DNA of 11,864 nt from a bacterium. Its GTDB lineage: Bacteria > Armatimonadota > Chthonomonadetes > Chthonomonadales > Chthonomonadaceae. The notes under the pieces were generated by a model. It saw nothing but the letters and a program-made list of their open reading frames with translations, did not search any database and was not told the DNA's origin. The stretch covers positions 1 through 11,864 of the forward strand of contig JAJZFK010000459.1 in the NCBI GenBank assembly GCA_021805405.1, written 5' to 3'. The translations under genes and the position numbers were made by a program. Shown here in pieces: positions 1 through 8,236 of the stretch (positions within the stretch are counted from its first letter, which is position 1; the number at the start of each line of letters is the position of its first letter).

Positions 1-2196
1 CTCGCGCATGGAACCGAGGCGCTCCACGGGAACTCGGCAGCGGTCTCATTCAACAGCACTAACGGTAATTCCTCAACGCGCAACAGAAGAGTGCGAAATG
101 CCAAAAAGGGAAAATCAAGTGGCTGGTATGCGTTTATTGTAGATGAGATTTCGAAGTGGTGCTCGGCCTATTACGACGAGGGGCAGGCGTCGTGGCGCAT
201 GCCGTGGCGCGATGAGCCATTGTTCACAGCCTGGAAACAGGCAGCAATGAGAGACTACAACCCGGAAGTGCAGGGTCTTGCCGGTTTTCGTGACTTCGTA
301 AAAGGTTTGCCAGACGACCAAACGTATGTAATTGCCAGCGCCATTCGTGAGTTAGGAATTCCTGAAGAGAAGACGACTGACTTCCTGCATCGCGAGCTGA
401 TGTCGGTGGCGGGCTGGAGTAGTTACGTGCAGTACCGTGTGCGCGACAATCAGATGAAGGGCATGGATGCTCGCTCACTGGAGCACCTCCTCGCAATAAG
501 GCTGGCATACGATGTTGCGCTGTACCGCAACCACAACGACGCGGAATTCTGCGCGAAATGGGTAGCGCAAGCAACACAGACCTTACGCGTAGATACCGGC
601 ACCACATTAACCAACCATATTTGGCAGCTAGGCCTGGAAAATGCCTATCAGCGCACCCTTCTGGCGGATATCGCTAACATGCGCACCGCTATTCCACGTA
701 GAAGTAGCCGCCCTGCCGTGCAGGCAATATTCTGTATTGACGTGCGCTCGGAGCCTTTCCGCCGGGCACTTGAAGACGAGACAGCTGAAATTGAGACACT
801 AGGTTTCGCACGTTTCTTCGGCTTTCCGCTTGAACTGGTGCCTATGGGCGAGCAATCTGGGCGCAGCCAGTGCCCGGTACTGTTGAAGCCTACGTTTCGG
901 ACGCGAGAGAGAGTTATCGATTCCTTGTGCAACAGTGAACGACAGGCCGCCCGAACGCATGACCTGCTCCGAAAAGTGGGGAGTGCGTGGAATGTTTTCA
1001 AGACGTCTGCTGTCTCATGTTTTACCTTTGTAGAGACGGCGGGCGTGTTGTATGGCGCTAAACTTGCGAAGGAGACGGCGGGGCGACACGGAGGTAAGAA
1101 GTTGTCCTACGCGCTCACCGAGGTGGAGCGGCTGGCGAGCGACCGCCCAGGCAGCGAGTTGCGCTCCGGCGATCCGCTAGGTATAGATGAACAGGTTGAG
1201 ATGGCTGCGAACGCCCTGCATAAAATGGGACTCGCTAGTAACATCTCGCGAATCGTGCTGTTTTGCGGTCATGGAAGCCAGTCGGCAAACAACCCGTACG
1301 AATCAGCGCTCAACTGTGGCGCATGCGGGGGCCACACCGGCGAAGCAAATGCACGCGTTGCTGCAGCAGTGCTCAATAACCCGGCGGTACGCCAAGGACT
1401 TAGGGTTCGCGGCATAAATATCCCTGAGGATACTGTTTTTCTTGCTGGTCTTCACAATACTACAACGGACGAGGTAAGTCTGTTTGACATCCAGAGCGTT
1501 CCGCAGTCGCACAAAGTAGATATACAACAACTTAAGGGCTGGTTGAATGCGGCTTCTAACAGAGCTCGCGTACGCCGCATCGGTTGCATGGGGTACGGTG
1601 CCATCCCTGCAGAGCTCGCTGAAAGCAGTTTCCAAGCTCGAAGTGAGGACTGGGCACAAACACGGCCGGAATGGGGGCTCGCCGGGAACGCTTCGTTCAT
1701 CGCCGCACCCCGTTCGCGTACCATAGGCTTGGACCTTGGTGGCAGGGCGTTCCTGCATAACTATGACTATGCCGGAGACAGCGATGGTTCCATTCTGGAG
1801 TTGATTATGATGGCGCCGATGGTGGTTGCGAGCTGGATCAACCTGCAATACTTTGCCTCTACCGTGAATAACCCCCACTTTGGTAGCGGAAACAAAACTA
1901 TTCACAACGTGGTGGGTACTTTGGGAATATGGGAGGGTAACAGTGGTGATTTACGGGCAGGGCTGCCACTGCAATCTCTTCACGATGGCGAAAAATGGCG
2001 CCATGAACCACTGCGGTTAACCACTATAATAGAGGCACCACGCTCTGCAATTAACCGGGTGATTAATGCAAATACTGAAGTTCGTAACCTTGTAGATAAT
2101 GGATGGATACATCTCATGTCACTGGAGGGCACTAATGTCTTTCGATATGTTGGTGATTTGCACTGGTGTGTTGAGAAGTGCGCTCCCAGTTTGTGA
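1..2196 (+). CDS. dabA: DabA-family inorganic carbon transporter subunit (DUF2309/UPF0753), 5'-partial
   Basis: DabA is a cytoplasmic zinc protein that docks on the membrane protein DabB; together they form an energy-coupled CO2/bicarbonate accumulation system. Seen: the frame is open from base 1, giving 731 visible residues. The GTG at 91 is only the first in-frame start-like codon. It has no convincing ribosome site at usable spacing, so the true start lies left of the window. The four zinc-site residues known in the family are present: Cys245 and Asp247 in FCIDVRSE, His424 in CGHGS, and Cys439 in LNCGACGG. The 15-residue His-to-Cys spacing matches the family. Other family-typical stretches are the LDxG/W-P-like YYDEGQASWRMPW near residue 60, LHNTTTDE, and a C-terminal GDLRAGLPLQS with NGWIHL. 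Residues 1-45 are a Ser/Asn/Arg-rich linker. A dabB gene (NuoL-like) is expected upstream; this is inference. The gene is intact to its TGA stop. Confidence 0.92.
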   Translation, partial: LAHGTEALHGNSAAVSFNSTNGNSSTRNRRVRNAKKGKSSGWYAFIVDEISKWCSAYYDEGQASWRMPWRDEPLFTAWKQAAMRDYNPEVQGLAGFRDFVKGLPDDQTYVIASAIRELGIPEEKTTDFLHRELMSVAGWSSYVQYRVRDNQMKGMDARSLEHLLAIRLAYDVALYRNHNDAEFCAKWVAQATQTLRVDTGTTLTNHIWQLGLENAYQRTLLADIANMRTAIPRRSSRPAVQAIFCIDVRSEPFRRALEDETAEIETLGFARFFGFPLELVPMGEQSGRSQCPVLLKPTFRTRERVIDSLCNSERQAARTHDLLRKVGSAWNVFKTSAVSCFTFVETAGVLYGAKLAKETAGRHGGKKLSYALTEVERLASDRPGSELRSGDPLGIDEQVEMAANALHKMGLASNISRIVLFCGHGSQSANNPYESALNCGACGGHTGEANARVAAAVLNNPAVRQGLRVRGINIPEDTVFLAGLHNTTTDEVSLFDIQSVPQSHKVDIQQLKGWLNAASNRARVRRIGCMGYGAIPAELAESSFQARSEDWAQTRPEWGLAGNASFIAAPRSRTIGLDLGGRAFLHNYDYAGDSDGSILELIMMAPMVVASWINLQYFASTVNNPHFGSGNKTIHNVVGTLGIWEGNSGDLRAGLPLQSLHDGEKWRHEPLRLTTIIEAPRSAINRVINANTEVRNLVDNGWIHLMSLEGTNVFRYVGDLHWCVEKCAPSL

Positions 2197-2327
2197 GAAT
2201 GGCCAGGAATTTACCTAACGCCACGATGCTAACAAGCTGCTCTTGTTTCGTTAGACAACGTCGCATATCGATAGTTGTGGTGTTGGATAAGCGTGCTCGT
2301 TCGAGATAGATGACGCTGTTTGCCCAC

Positions 2328-2370
2328 AAAAATGAAACAGGGTACTGCCACAAAATATGGCAGTACCCTG
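2328..2370 (-). terminator. Rho-independent terminator of the aldolase gene
   Basis: A perfect 13-bp stem, CAGGGTACTGCCA (2338-2350) with TGGCAGTACCCTG (2358-2370), closes a 7-base loop. Read on the minus strand it is followed by TTTCATTTTT, a good U-tract, and it lies 23 bases after the aldolase stop. On the plus strand the following bases (GGTATACATTT) are poorer in T, so it may stop dabA transcripts only partly. No better terminator for dabA is visible in 2197-2337. Confidence 0.9.
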
Positions 2371-2393
2371 GGTATACATTTGCTGCGGTGGGA

Positions 2394-3350
2394 CTAGGCT
2401 ACGGCTGCAGCATGTTCGCGGGCACCCTTAAGGTTGCCGGCGGATCCCAGATAGTTATTGCGGCTAGCGATAAACTTGGCATATTCAGCCATGAAAATCT
2501 TGCCAGGAGCGCGCAGGTCGAACTCGGCAGGCTTGTCGCGGAAGAATTCGCGATGAACACGTGTCCACACCAGGCGGCCGTCGGTATCGATGTTGACCTT
2601 GCAGACGCCCAGTTTCGCGGCAGGTAGGTATTGATTGACATCTACACCACGGGCACCTTTCATGGCACCGCCAGCTGCGTTAATTGCGGCAACTTCTTCC
2701 TGAGGAACCGACGAGGAGCCGTGCATTACGAGTGGAAAGCCTGGCAGTCGCTTCTGGATCTCTGCAACGCGATCGAAATGGATGCCCTGCGAACCAGCAA
2801 ACTTGTACGCACCGTGACTAGTACCGATTGCGCATGCGAGCGAGTCGCAGCCAGTCGCCTTTACGAACTCATAGGCTTCATCTGGATCTGTAAGGCGGGC
2901 ATTCTTCTCGTCCACTTTGATGTCTTCTTCAACACCACCAAGCATGCCGAGCTCGGCTTCAACCGAAATGCCCTTGGCATGTGCCGCTTCCACTACGCGC
3001 TTGGTGATGGCCGCGTTCTCGGCAAACTCGTGGTGAGAGGCATCAATCATTACAGATGAGTAGATGCCGCTGTTAATACAGTCATAGCAGGTCTGCTCAT
3101 CACCATGATCTAGATGGACGGCAAAGAGAGAGTCCGGAAAGATCTCGTCTGCAGTGCGGATGATGGCCTCAAGCATTCGCTTTTCGGTGTAAGACCGCGC
3201 GCCTTTGCTGATCTGGATGATGAATGGTGCCTGAGAATCGAGGCATCCCTGGAATAAGCCCATTGTCTGTTCGAGGTTATTGATGTTGTACGCGCCCAGA
3301 GCATATTTGCCATAAGCATGCTCAAAGAGAGTGCGGGTCGGAACGATCAT
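2394..3350 (-). CDS. fba: Class II (zinc-dependent) fructose-1,6-bisphosphate aldolase
   Basis: A cytoplasmic enzyme that reversibly splits fructose-1,6-bisphosphate into dihydroxyacetone phosphate and glyceraldehyde-3-phosphate, in glycolysis, gluconeogenesis or the Calvin cycle. Seen: 318 residues, a normal length for class II aldolases, forming one TIM-barrel domain. The HLDHG motif carries the catalytic Asp81 and zinc ligand His82. Further zinc ligands are His179 in GTSHG and His210 in VMHGSSSVP. SVEAELG (131-133 region) and the phosphate/substrate-binding KVNIDTD (251-257) are also conserved. The ATG start is well supported by AAGGAG ending 7 bases upstream. The closely related tagatose/ketose-bisphosphate aldolases share these motifs, so exact substrate preference is not proven by sequence. 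It converges on dabA; linking it to carbon fixation is inference only. It ends at TAG before a strong terminator and appears monocistronic, with its own promoter. Confidence 0.93.
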   Translation of the reverse strand: MIVPTRTLFEHAYGKYALGAYNINNLEQTMGLFQGCLDSQAPFIIQISKGARSYTEKRMLEAIIRTADEIFPDSLFAVHLDHGDEQTCYDCINSGIYSSVMIDASHHEFAENAAITKRVVEAAHAKGISVEAELGMLGGVEEDIKVDEKNARLTDPDEAYEFVKATGCDSLACAIGTSHGAYKFAGSQGIHFDRVAEIQKRLPGFPLVMHGSSSVPQEEVAAINAAGGAMKGARGVDVNQYLPAAKLGVCKVNIDTDGRLVWTRVHREFFRDKPAEFDLRAPGKIFMAEYAKFIASRNNYLGSAGNLKGAREHAAAVA

Positions 3351-3491
3351 GAAGGAACTCCTTCTAATCTGTCATGCAGTGGCAATTCATTATTGCTTGC
3401 AAGCAGTTTTATTTTGCTAACAGTGTCAAATTGTGCTAGGTAGACCTTAAAATGCGTTTGCGTTACAGTCTGCCACCAGGAAATACAAATA
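3351..3491 (-). other. Predicted 5' leader of the aldolase mRNA
   Basis: If the promoter at 3498-3527 is used, transcription begins near 3491 and leaves about 140 untranslated bases. The leader contains a perfect 12-bp palindrome TGCTTGCAAGCA (3394-3405). It also contains a pair of complementary hexamers, GTGGCA (minus 3476-3471) and TGCCAC (minus 3384-3379), that could close a long-range stem. The ribosome site lies inside a near-palindrome GAAGGAGTTCCTTC just before the ATG. I recognise no known riboswitch class. A TTGACA hexamer at 3424-3429 has no matching -10 box. No small gene is convincing in 3351-3622. Confidence 0.4.
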
Positions 3492-3497
3492 TAATTG

Positions 3498-3527
3498 AGT
3501 ATAGCGCAAATCGGCACTCCTTTGCAA
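3498..3527 (-). promoter_or_regulatory. Candidate sigma-70 promoter for the aldolase gene
   Basis: On the minus strand TTGCAA (3527-3522, 4 of 6 consensus bases) is followed after 18 bases by TATACT (3503-3498, 5 of 6 consensus bases). It lies between the efflux operon's last stop and the aldolase, where a promoter is needed if the aldolase is transcribed on its own. Confidence 0.5.
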
Positions 3528-3622
3528 CACGTGCCTTGATTGCGAAGCCATCGCCGTTACGTTGCCGCCAACGGTAGTAAATGTGTGATGAACCTAAAGG
3601 AAGCGCAGGGTACTAGCAAAAG

Positions 3623-5002
3623 CTACGGTTGGCCCTCGGCATGAAGTACAAGGGCATAAGCCTGCTGTGCGGCTGCAAGCGCGTTTGCAGCATCGCTCTC
3701 TGCGGTGACAAGGCTCTGTTGCGCGGTTAGAATGTCCTGAAACAGGCCCAGGCCCGAACGATACCTGCCTGTCGCAATATTGACCGCCTGCTTGGCATTG
3801 AACATCTCAGCATTCGCGAGGTCAACGCGCTGCACGGCACTTTCGTATGCTGCGTACGCAGTGCTGGCATCGGAGAGGGCTTGAAGCTTTACGCCAGTGA
3901 GCAGTGCCTCATTTTGGGCAACAGCTGCACGGGCCTGTTCTACCTGCCCAGCAACGATGCCGCCATCGTAGGGGGTGTACTGTACCGAAACTCCGGCAAT
4001 TAGCTGCCCGGTACCACCTCCAAACGAATTGCCTCTTCCAAGCACTTCCAGATTACCACTAACCGTTGGGTCGTTAGCTGTGCGTGCTGCGCTCTCGGCT
4101 GCGCGTGCTGCAGAGACCTGTGCAGCTTCAGCGGCAATTTCGGGCCGGCTTTTAAGGGCGAGTGCAGTCACTTGCGCCGCGGTCAATGACGAGGAAGGCA
4201 GTGCGGCGTAGCCGGTGGTAGCCATGGCCGTGCGTGGGTCTATTCCCATCTGCAGTGCGAGATTAATGCGCGAAGCAACTTCCGCGTTCTGGGCTGTACT
4301 CAACTGTACCTGGGCTTGGGCAAGTGCAGTCTGTGCGTTCACCATGTCGGATGGCAGCCCGAGGCCTGATTTTAGTCGTGCCTGCGCCAGAGCCAGCTGG
4401 CTGGTTCGGTTTACTATGTTATCTTCGCTCACCGACGTAAGCTGCACGTTCTGGCATAAGGCAATGTAAGCCGCGGATACCGCGAGCGCTGTATTGTTTT
4501 CCTGGGTCTTTAGCCCAAAGTAAGCAGAGATATACAACTTGTCAGATTCGTTCAGGAGGTCATGTGTATGCGAGCTGTCAAATAGCAGCTGGCGAACGGT
4601 TGCAGCCTCGTTAAAGCCAGGAGAAGAGGTATTACCACCGGTGTTACTGGCCCCCAGATTATGAATACCGTTGTATGCAGATGTTAGCACCAGCGACGGC
4701 AACAGCACACCGCGTGTAGCAATCACCTTTCCTCGTGCGCTGGTGAGGAGAGCGCGTGCCTGCAGGATGGCTGGCTGCCTGTTCATTGCCCAGGCAATAG
4801 CCGACGCCATGCTGACGGGCGTGCGGATAATCCCCGTTGCGCCCGTTGGTGGTTCAATGTCCACCGCTATAGGGTTGGGCAACTGTTGAACAGGTGGGAT
4901 TACCGGAGGCGTCTGCGCACCAGAGGATTGCTGCGCGGCCGTTAAAAGGGATAACCCGACGACCGCGCCTGCGAGTGCCTTCTGAAGGTCTGCTATTTTC
5001 AA
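3623..5002 (-). CDS. TolC-like outer-membrane factor of an RND efflux system
   Basis: The outer-membrane channel through which the adaptor-pump complex exports substrate. Seen: 459 residues, usual for the family. An N-terminal signal peptide (about residues 1-29: Lys-containing start, hydrophobic AGAVVGLSLL core, SGA before Gln30) has no lipobox. A Pro-rich stretch (residues 31-54) follows. Two outer-membrane efflux (OEP) repeats lie at about 64-252 and 275-455. The duplication shows directly in paired helix motifs: SGLGLPSDMVNAQTALAQ near residue 212 and SGLGLFQDILTAQQSLVT near residue 416. The start is TTG at 5002, overlapping the pump's stop as TTGA. AAGGACGAG sits at good spacing upstream and no earlier start fits the signal peptide, so the TTG is credible and implies translational coupling. 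It is the last gene of the operon; no strong terminator follows, only a weak GGCAC/GTGCC pair at 3513-3535. Confidence 0.9.
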   Translation of the reverse strand: MKIADLQKALAGAVVGLSLLTAAQQSSGAQTPPVIPPVQQLPNPIAVDIEPPTGATGIIRTPVSMASAIAWAMNRQPAILQARALLTSARGKVIATRGVLLPSLVLTSAYNGIHNLGASNTGGNTSSPGFNEAATVRQLLFDSSHTHDLLNESDKLYISAYFGLKTQENNTALAVSAAYIALCQNVQLTSVSEDNIVNRTSQLALAQARLKSGLGLPSDMVNAQTALAQAQVQLSTAQNAEVASRINLALQMGIDPRTAMATTGYAALPSSSLTAAQVTALALKSRPEIAAEAAQVSAARAAESAARTANDPTVSGNLEVLGRGNSFGGGTGQLIAGVSVQYTPYDGGIVAGQVEQARAAVAQNEALLTGVKLQALSDASTAYAAYESAVQRVDLANAEMFNAKQAVNIATGRYRSGLGLFQDILTAQQSLVTAESDAANALAAAQQAYALVLHAEGQP

Positions 5003-8000
5003 TTCTCGTCCTTGTGTTCCGGTACTGTACCAGTGGGTGGTGGCGGCCCAGTTCTACGTTGCTTGCGAGTTACAAGGTCATCTAGCAGTGAGTAGACGAC
5101 GGGAACTACGAAGAGTGTGAGCAGGGTAGATGTGGTGAGGCCGCCAATAACCGCAGTTGCCAATGGCGCCTGCGTTTCACTTCCTCGTGCAATTCCCAGG
5201 GCAAGCGGCAGCATACCGAGCACGGTTGCGGAAGCGGTCATTAGTATGGGCCGAAGTCTTGTGGGGCCAGCGGTAAGGATCGCGTCGTCCCGCTGGACGC
5301 CGCGCGCTCGTAACTGGTTAGTGTAATCAACTAGCAGGATGCCGTTTTTCACCGCGATACCAACGAGCATGAGCATACCGATGAACGCGGTAAGCCCAAA
5401 GGACCTTCCGGTAAGAAAGAGAGCCAGAACCACACCAATCGCAGATAAGGGTACAGACATTAGAATGGAGAGCGGATAGATAAACGACTCGAATTGCGTT
5501 GCAAGGAGCATGTAGATGAGTGCAATAGCGAGTACCACGGCAACCGTTAGGCCTCCAAACTCCTGCTTCTGCCGCTGCTGGTTGCTTCCAAACGTCCAGT
5601 ACATGCCGTTTGGCATAGTGGTGTGCGCCATCAACTTGGTGAGGGCAGTTTCCACTTCACTCTCTGGTCGCCCGTTCACGACGCCGCTTATAGCTATATA
5701 CCGCTGATTGTTCTGCCTGGTGATCTCGTTTGGGCCCATCGCAATGTACGGTGTGGCTACCTGCCCAAGTTCTACATACCTTGCAGTGCCGTCCGGGTTG
5801 GTAGGAAGGAGGTTGGGCGTAATTGGCAGTGTCAATAGTGCCTTGATGCTTTTTCGATATATGCGTGGTTCCTGCACGTAAATTGGATATTGAAATCCGC
5901 CGCTCTGGTAGTAGCTGGAGAGCGAACCGTTGGTTGCAGCATTAAGTGTATCTGCAACGTCGGAATACGTTAGGCCAAGCTGGAGCATTTTCTGCCGATT
6001 CACTTTCCAGTGCAATTCTGGCGTGTTCTGCTGAACGTTGAGGTCCGCACTCTCAAAGCCCGGTATACGGCGAGCCTGGGTAAGCACCTGGGTAGCAGTT
6101 TTGTTGAGTTGCGCGAGATCTGACCCGTAGATATCTAGCTCTACGTTGGAAGACCCGCCGGTTATGATTAGTGTAACCAAATCATAAGGATAGACGATGG
6201 GATGAACTCCGGGCAGTGCTGAGAGCTGTTTTTGAAGTTCCTGTACAACCTGCAGCGTAGATTGCTTCCTGCCGTCCTTTAAGCGTACCTGGCATGCACC
6301 CTCGTACGGGGTTAGCGAGGTCGTACTCCCGCGCAGGTTGAGGGTGGTACCGGCTGCCGAGAAGACCGCTGCAACGTTAGGGTTGTGCATGATAATCTTC
6401 TCAACGTTTTTCATGGTTGCATTTGTAACCGAAAGTGCTGTGCCAACTGGCAGCTTGATAGTCACATTAAGGTTACCGCTGTCGGTTTGCGGTAGTATCT
6501 CGGTACCAATAAACGGTAGCAAAAGGCCAGAGGCGCCAGAAATAACCACTGCACCAAACAGCACTAACCAGCGATGGTGCAGTGCCCACTTAAGCCCGTT
6601 GTGATAGGACTGATCGAGGGAGTCAAAACGGTCTCCAGACCAGTCGAAAAGGCGTTGTACCAGACTCTTTCGGCCAGTTTCGATGGTATGCGTAACATGA
6701 CTTTCACTGGCATATCCGTGTGCAGCCATGTTCTCCACCTCGCGTGCGTTGATGAGGCGGCTGGCTAGCATTGGGACAACAGTGAGAGCATCGAGAAGCG
6801 AGATGCCGAGGGCGAATATTACAACCAGCGCGAATTGCCGGAACAGCTCACCCGCCTGCCCGTTGAGCAGGAATAGTGGAAGGAACACGATCATGACGGT
6901 GAACGTGGACGCTAGAACCGCGGAGGTTATCTCGGTAGTTGCACTTACCGCGGCTTCCATGGGTGCCATTTTATCACGTTCTATATGCCGGAATATGTTC
7001 TCAAGCACAACCACAGCATCATCGACGATAAGGCCTGTTGCAAGAGATAAACCACTTAGTGAAAACGTATTTACCGAGAAGCCGTAAAGGTAGAAAAGCG
7101 TAAATGTTGAGATAATCGATATAGGTATCGACATTGATACAACCAGTGTACTACGCAGGCTGCGTAGAAAGAGAAGCAGAATAAACGCTGCCAGCAAACC
7201 ACCTACAATGGCGCTGGTTTTAACATCGTTGACCGAGTCCTTAATAAACTGCGACTGGTCGTATACCAGGTGAAATTTGAGGTTTGGGTAGATGTGTTCT
7301 ACCTGAGCGATTTTTGCGGCTACGGCATCTGCCGTCTGCACGGTGTTGGCAGCGCTCTGCTTCACAATGATCATGCCAGCGGCAGGCTGACCGTTTAGGC
7401 GAGTATACAGCCGTGTTTCCTGGTGGCTATCTGTAACGGTAGCAATCTGGTTGAGCAGAACAAGTTTACCGTTAAAAGCACCCACTGCCATTTCGCCAAT
7501 CTGCCTCATGTTAGTGAGGTAGCCCTCGGCACGAATGGTGAATTCTGTTAGGCCTTCACGCGATATACCCGCTGGAAGGTCGAGGTTTTCCTCCACAATC
7601 CTCTTGGATACCGCTGCGAGGCTGAGGTTATATGCGCGCATCTTGTTGGGATCCACGTCTACAACGACAGCACGCTGCTCACCGCCAGTTGCTACGGCAG
7701 AAGCGACACCACCGGCAGACTCAAGAATCGGGGATACGTCGTTGTCTAGTGTAGTACGTAGCTGCACCGGATTTTTGCCACCCGTAACACCATAAATCAA
7801 GATAGGAAGCTGCGAAGGGTCGTATTTAAATACAATGGGTGTTTGAAGGGTTGGGTCTGTAGGAAAGGTCTGTCTTGCACGTTCTACGAGCTGCAGAACG
7901 TCTACCGCTGCCTGGCCAATATCGGTGCCCCAATTGAACTGTACGCGCACCACTGAACTACCGGTTGTGGTGCTGGAGCTTACCTGGTATAGCCCCGGCG

Positions 8001-8220
8001 CAGAGTTAACAGCCTGCTCGATAGGGCGGGTAATCTGCGTCTCCATCTGCTCTGGCGCGACGTTTGGCCAGCTAGTAATAACGGCCACGGTAGGTAGGGA
8101 TATGGCGGGCAGAAGGTCAACAGGCAGTTTGGTAAAGCAGACGAGGCCCAGTAGTACCAGGGACGCAATGCGCATGGTAACGGCAACCGGCCGGCTTACT
8201 GAAAGTCGTGCAATGTTCAT
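4999..8220 (-). CDS. RND efflux pump, inner-membrane proton antiporter (HAE1/AcrB-like)
   Basis: The energised inner-membrane component, which exchanges protons for exported drugs, solvents or metabolites. Seen: 1073 residues, typical of the AcrB/MexB/MdtB group. There are twelve hydrophobic segments: one near residues 10-30, a cluster at about 335-485, one at 548-570 and a cluster at 890-1045. Two large periplasmic porter domains lie between (about 31-335 and 571-889). The proton-relay residues are present: Asp400 and Asp401 in TM4 (GLIVDDAVVVLEN) and Lys958 in TM10 (GIAVKNGILLVDY). These support a proton-driven HAE-type pump and argue against a heavy-metal (CusA) assignment. The C-terminus is a short basic then Pro-rich tail. 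The ATG at 8220 has GGAAGA 10 bases upstream and lies 16 bases after the adaptor stop. Substrate cannot be told from sequence. Confidence 0.95.
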   Translation of the reverse strand: MNIARLSVSRPVAVTMRIASLVLLGLVCFTKLPVDLLPAISLPTVAVITSWPNVAPEQMETQITRPIEQAVNSAPGLYQVSSSTTTGSSVVRVQFNWGTDIGQAAVDVLQLVERARQTFPTDPTLQTPIVFKYDPSQLPILIYGVTGGKNPVQLRTTLDNDVSPILESAGGVASAVATGGEQRAVVVDVDPNKMRAYNLSLAAVSKRIVEENLDLPAGISREGLTEFTIRAEGYLTNMRQIGEMAVGAFNGKLVLLNQIATVTDSHQETRLYTRLNGQPAAGMIIVKQSAANTVQTADAVAAKIAQVEHIYPNLKFHLVYDQSQFIKDSVNDVKTSAIVGGLLAAFILLLFLRSLRSTLVVSMSIPISIISTFTLFYLYGFSVNTFSLSGLSLATGLIVDDAVVVLENIFRHIERDKMAPMEAAVSATTEITSAVLASTFTVMIVFLPLFLLNGQAGELFRQFALVVIFALGISLLDALTVVPMLASRLINAREVENMAAHGYASESHVTHTIETGRKSLVQRLFDWSGDRFDSLDQSYHNGLKWALHHRWLVLFGAVVISGASGLLLPFIGTEILPQTDSGNLNVTIKLPVGTALSVTNATMKNVEKIIMHNPNVAAVFSAAGTTLNLRGSTTSLTPYEGACQVRLKDGRKQSTLQVVQELQKQLSALPGVHPIVYPYDLVTLIITGGSSNVELDIYGSDLAQLNKTATQVLTQARRIPGFESADLNVQQNTPELHWKVNRQKMLQLGLTYSDVADTLNAATNGSLSSYYQSGGFQYPIYVQEPRIYRKSIKALLTLPITPNLLPTNPDGTARYVELGQVATPYIAMGPNEITRQNNQRYIAISGVVNGRPESEVETALTKLMAHTTMPNGMYWTFGSNQQRQKQEFGGLTVAVVLAIALIYMLLATQFESFIYPLSILMSVPLSAIGVVLALFLTGRSFGLTAFIGMLMLVGIAVKNGILLVDYTNQLRARGVQRDDAILTAGPTRLRPILMTASATVLGMLPLALGIARGSETQAPLATAVIGGLTTSTLLTLFVVPVVYSLLDDLVTRKQRRTGPPPPTGTVPEHKDEN

Positions 8221-8236
8221 TGGGTAATGCTCTTCC

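Noticed and set aside
91..93. GTG as the start codon of the DabA gene
   Set aside because: The frame stays open to base 1, no ribosome site is suitably placed, and the family's conserved N-terminal part would be missing; the gene is better read as cut by the window edge.
1303..1905. Open frame of 200 codons on the minus strand
   Set aside because: It is antisense to the conserved DabA core and its translation shows no recognisable domain or good ribosome site.
2229..2254. CTAACAAG / CTTG-TTTC-GTTAG hairpin as a terminator for dabA
   Set aside because: The stem is broken by an unpaired TTTC and no T-run follows it on either strand.
2631..3059. Open frame of 142 codons on the plus strand
   Set aside because: It lies wholly antisense to the well-conserved aldolase and shows no family features.
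3424..3429. Perfect TTGACA hexamer on the minus strand upstream of the aldolase
   Set aside because: No -10-like hexamer lies 16-18 bases downstream; the AATAAT further on is 29 bases away.
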